18,615 nucleotides of DNA. Origin: Planctomycetaceae bacterium. Its GTDB lineage: Bacteria > Planctomycetota > Planctomycetia > Pirellulales > Thermoguttaceae. Every line of letters starts with the position of its first letter. Position 1 is the first letter of the stretch. Below, one piece after another: positions 17,978-18,615 of the stretch. The notes beneath the pieces are model-generated. The model was not told the DNA's origin. It did no database searches and saw only the letters and a program-made list of their open reading frames with translations. Made by a program: the position numbers and the translations under genes. Location: assembly GCA_031283515.1 (NCBI GenBank), contig JAITBS010000098.1, positions 1 to 18,615 on the forward strand. The letters are read 5' to 3'.

Positions 17978-18251
17978 ATTTCAGCGGAATTATTATTTTT
18001 GATTCTTCACCCCCAAAGGGCGGTATTTTCATAACCGTAGATCAAGCGAAGCGCGGCCTACGGTCAACATCTCTTCTCAATGTCGTCTGAAAGACGAAAC
18101 TGAACGATCAGAATGACACATTCGATTTTTAAGATTCTGTCTTTCAGACAGAGGAATGTTCGTTGTGTGAGTCCGCATGTCGATGACCTGCGGTTATGAA
18201 AATCGCCCCACTGTCGGGGTGAAAATCGAAAAATAAAAATTCCACTGATAT
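17978..18251. mobile_element. MITE-like hairpin element with about 60-bp imperfect terminal inverted repeats
   Basis: Bases 17978-18037 match the reverse complement of 18191-18251 at roughly four positions in five by eye. Shared blocks are ATNTCAGNGGAATT, TTATTTTT, TTCACCCC and ATTTTCATAACCG. Between the arms lie further stem-loops: CCGTAG...CTACGG with inner GCG-AAG-CGC (18035-18063), CGTCT-GAA-AGACG (18084-18096), TGTCT-TTC-AGACA (18138-18150) and CCGCATGTC-GAT-GACCTGCGG (18172-18192). The last pair also contains GTCTGAAAGAC and its exact reverse complement at 18085-18095 and 18139-18149. There is no transposase and no clear target-site duplication. The structure suggests a non-autonomous element or a hairpin-rich intergenic repeat; a structured RNA is the alternative. 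Confidence 0.6.
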
Positions 18252-18456
18252 CTTACGTTTCGCCGAAACATTGCAACGATTGGTTTTTTAATTGTGCTGT
18301 ATGCAGTTTGTTTTTCATTTCCATCCGTCAACAGGGACAAGTCGGCTATCGCCGTTTTTGTTTAAAACCTTTCGGTGAAAAGTTGACTACCACCATTGGA
18401 ATTGTTTAATACAAATTGTTACAACATTAAAATAATGAATGCCAAAAGTATAATCA
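18252..18456. other. Intergenic stretch between the MITE-like element and the 32-bp array
   Basis: No gene is supported. Short palindromes are present (TTTCG-C-CGAAA near 18258; CGGC-TATC-GCCG followed by TTTTTG near 18342-18360), the latter resembling a weak + strand terminator with only a 4-bp stem. A 23-codon frame on the - strand (MEMKNKLHTAQLKNQS...) is too short and lacks a ribosome binding site. The stretch may belong to a larger dispersed repeat together with the neighbouring element; this cannot be judged from one copy. Confidence 0.35.
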
Positions 18457-18552
18457 GCGAAAATCCGCGTTAATCTGCGGACAAATCCGCGAAAATCCGC
18501 GTTAATCTGCGGACTAATCCGCGATAATCAGCGAAAATCTGCGGACTAAAAA
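18457..18552. repeat. Three tandem 32-bp repeats with 10-10-12 bp internal phasing
   Basis: Units start at 18457, 18489 and 18521. Units 1 and 2 differ at one base in 32 (A or T in GGACNAATCC); unit 3 is more diverged. GCG occurs at 18457, 18467, 18477, 18489, 18499, 18509, 18521, 18531 and 18541, so each unit is three AATCNGCG-like subunits spaced 10, 10 and 12 bp. The word is the same as in the palindromes at 400-462 and 1652-1715, here arranged head to tail. The array lies directly at the 3' end of the partial autotransporter-like gene and overlaps its stop codon. Confidence 0.9.
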
Positions 18553-18615
18553 GTCATCATGAGTCCGAATTGACCGGTGTGAGCGGTGGAATGTTCACCG
18601 AGATCGAAGTCGTAA
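18546..18615 (-). CDS. C-terminal end of a third autotransporter-like beta-barrel (5' part outside window)
   Basis: On the - strand the frame entering from the right edge reads YDFDLGEHSTA then HTGQFGLMMTF and stops at TAG (18546-18548). It aligns with the last strands of the two other autotransporters: DYWGSAGSHSITQSAQLGFQKKF (read in pieces) and KHSNSQTTTIGYQKLF share the HS...., a Gly six residues from the end and the terminal Phe. Only 22 residues are visible, so the call rests on this final beta-strand match and on the neighbouring paralogues in the same orientation. Another outer-membrane barrel protein is the alternative. The Phe codon and stop are shared with the adjacent 32-bp repeat. 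Confidence 0.6.
   Translation of the reverse strand, partial: YDFDLGEHSTAHTGQFGLMMTF

Noticed and set aside
18335..18365. Intrinsic terminator on the + strand (CGGC-TATC-GCCG followed by TTTTTG)
   Set aside because: The stem is only 4 bp and no + strand gene lies nearby upstream.
18457..18552. Short CRISPR-like array
   Set aside because: The 32-bp units are contiguous, with no unique spacers between them, and no cas genes are present.

Overview
The window is A+T-rich bacterial DNA from a diderm organism, because it encodes type V (autotransporter-type) outer-membrane proteins with C-terminal beta-barrels. The mix of a secreted ThuA-like protein, a long muconate-cycloisomerase-group enolase-superfamily enzyme, UDP-glucuronate decarboxylase and giant repeat-rich autotransporters would fit a low-GC Planctomycetota lineage (gut or termite-type Pirellulales/Thermoguttaceae), with Lentisphaerota or Verrucomicrobiota as alternatives. 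This placement is an inference from gene content only.

Left part (1-4207). The 3' end of an unidentified + strand gene is followed by about 270 bp of phased repeats: two tandem CACGAA-type copies and a 63-bp CGCAGAT-type palindrome. Next come a possible 36-codon small ORF and a secreted ThuA-domain protein on the + strand. A second 64-bp palindrome separates ThuA from two convergent - strand genes: UDP-glucuronate decarboxylase (upstream) and the enolase-superfamily enzyme (downstream), which are 102 bp apart with a stable hairpin between them. All three are sugar or sugar-acid type functions, but no single pathway can be assembled from them.

Central and right part (4208-17073). Two autotransporters lie on the - strand: a 995-residue protein with a clear intrinsic terminator, and a giant 3079-residue protein. 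The giant has an unusually long signal-peptide n-region, a cysteine-free passenger containing seven consecutive modules of about 225-251 residues, and a barrel homologous to that of the smaller protein. For both, the longest open frame begins at a TTG, but the Shine-Dalgarno spacing favours internal ATG starts; I moved the starts to 7647 and 17073.

Right edge (17074-18615). About 1.5 kb has no convincing complete gene. It holds several hairpins, a 274-bp MITE-like element with about 60-bp imperfect terminal inverted repeats, and an array of three 32-bp repeats. The last 23 codons of a third autotransporter-like barrel run off the right edge on the - strand; its stop codon lies inside the third 32-bp repeat.

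The most unusual signals are the seven-module giant autotransporter and the two unrelated repeat families. Both families place a short word every 9-12 bp (close to one DNA turn), and all the arrays lie just downstream of genes.
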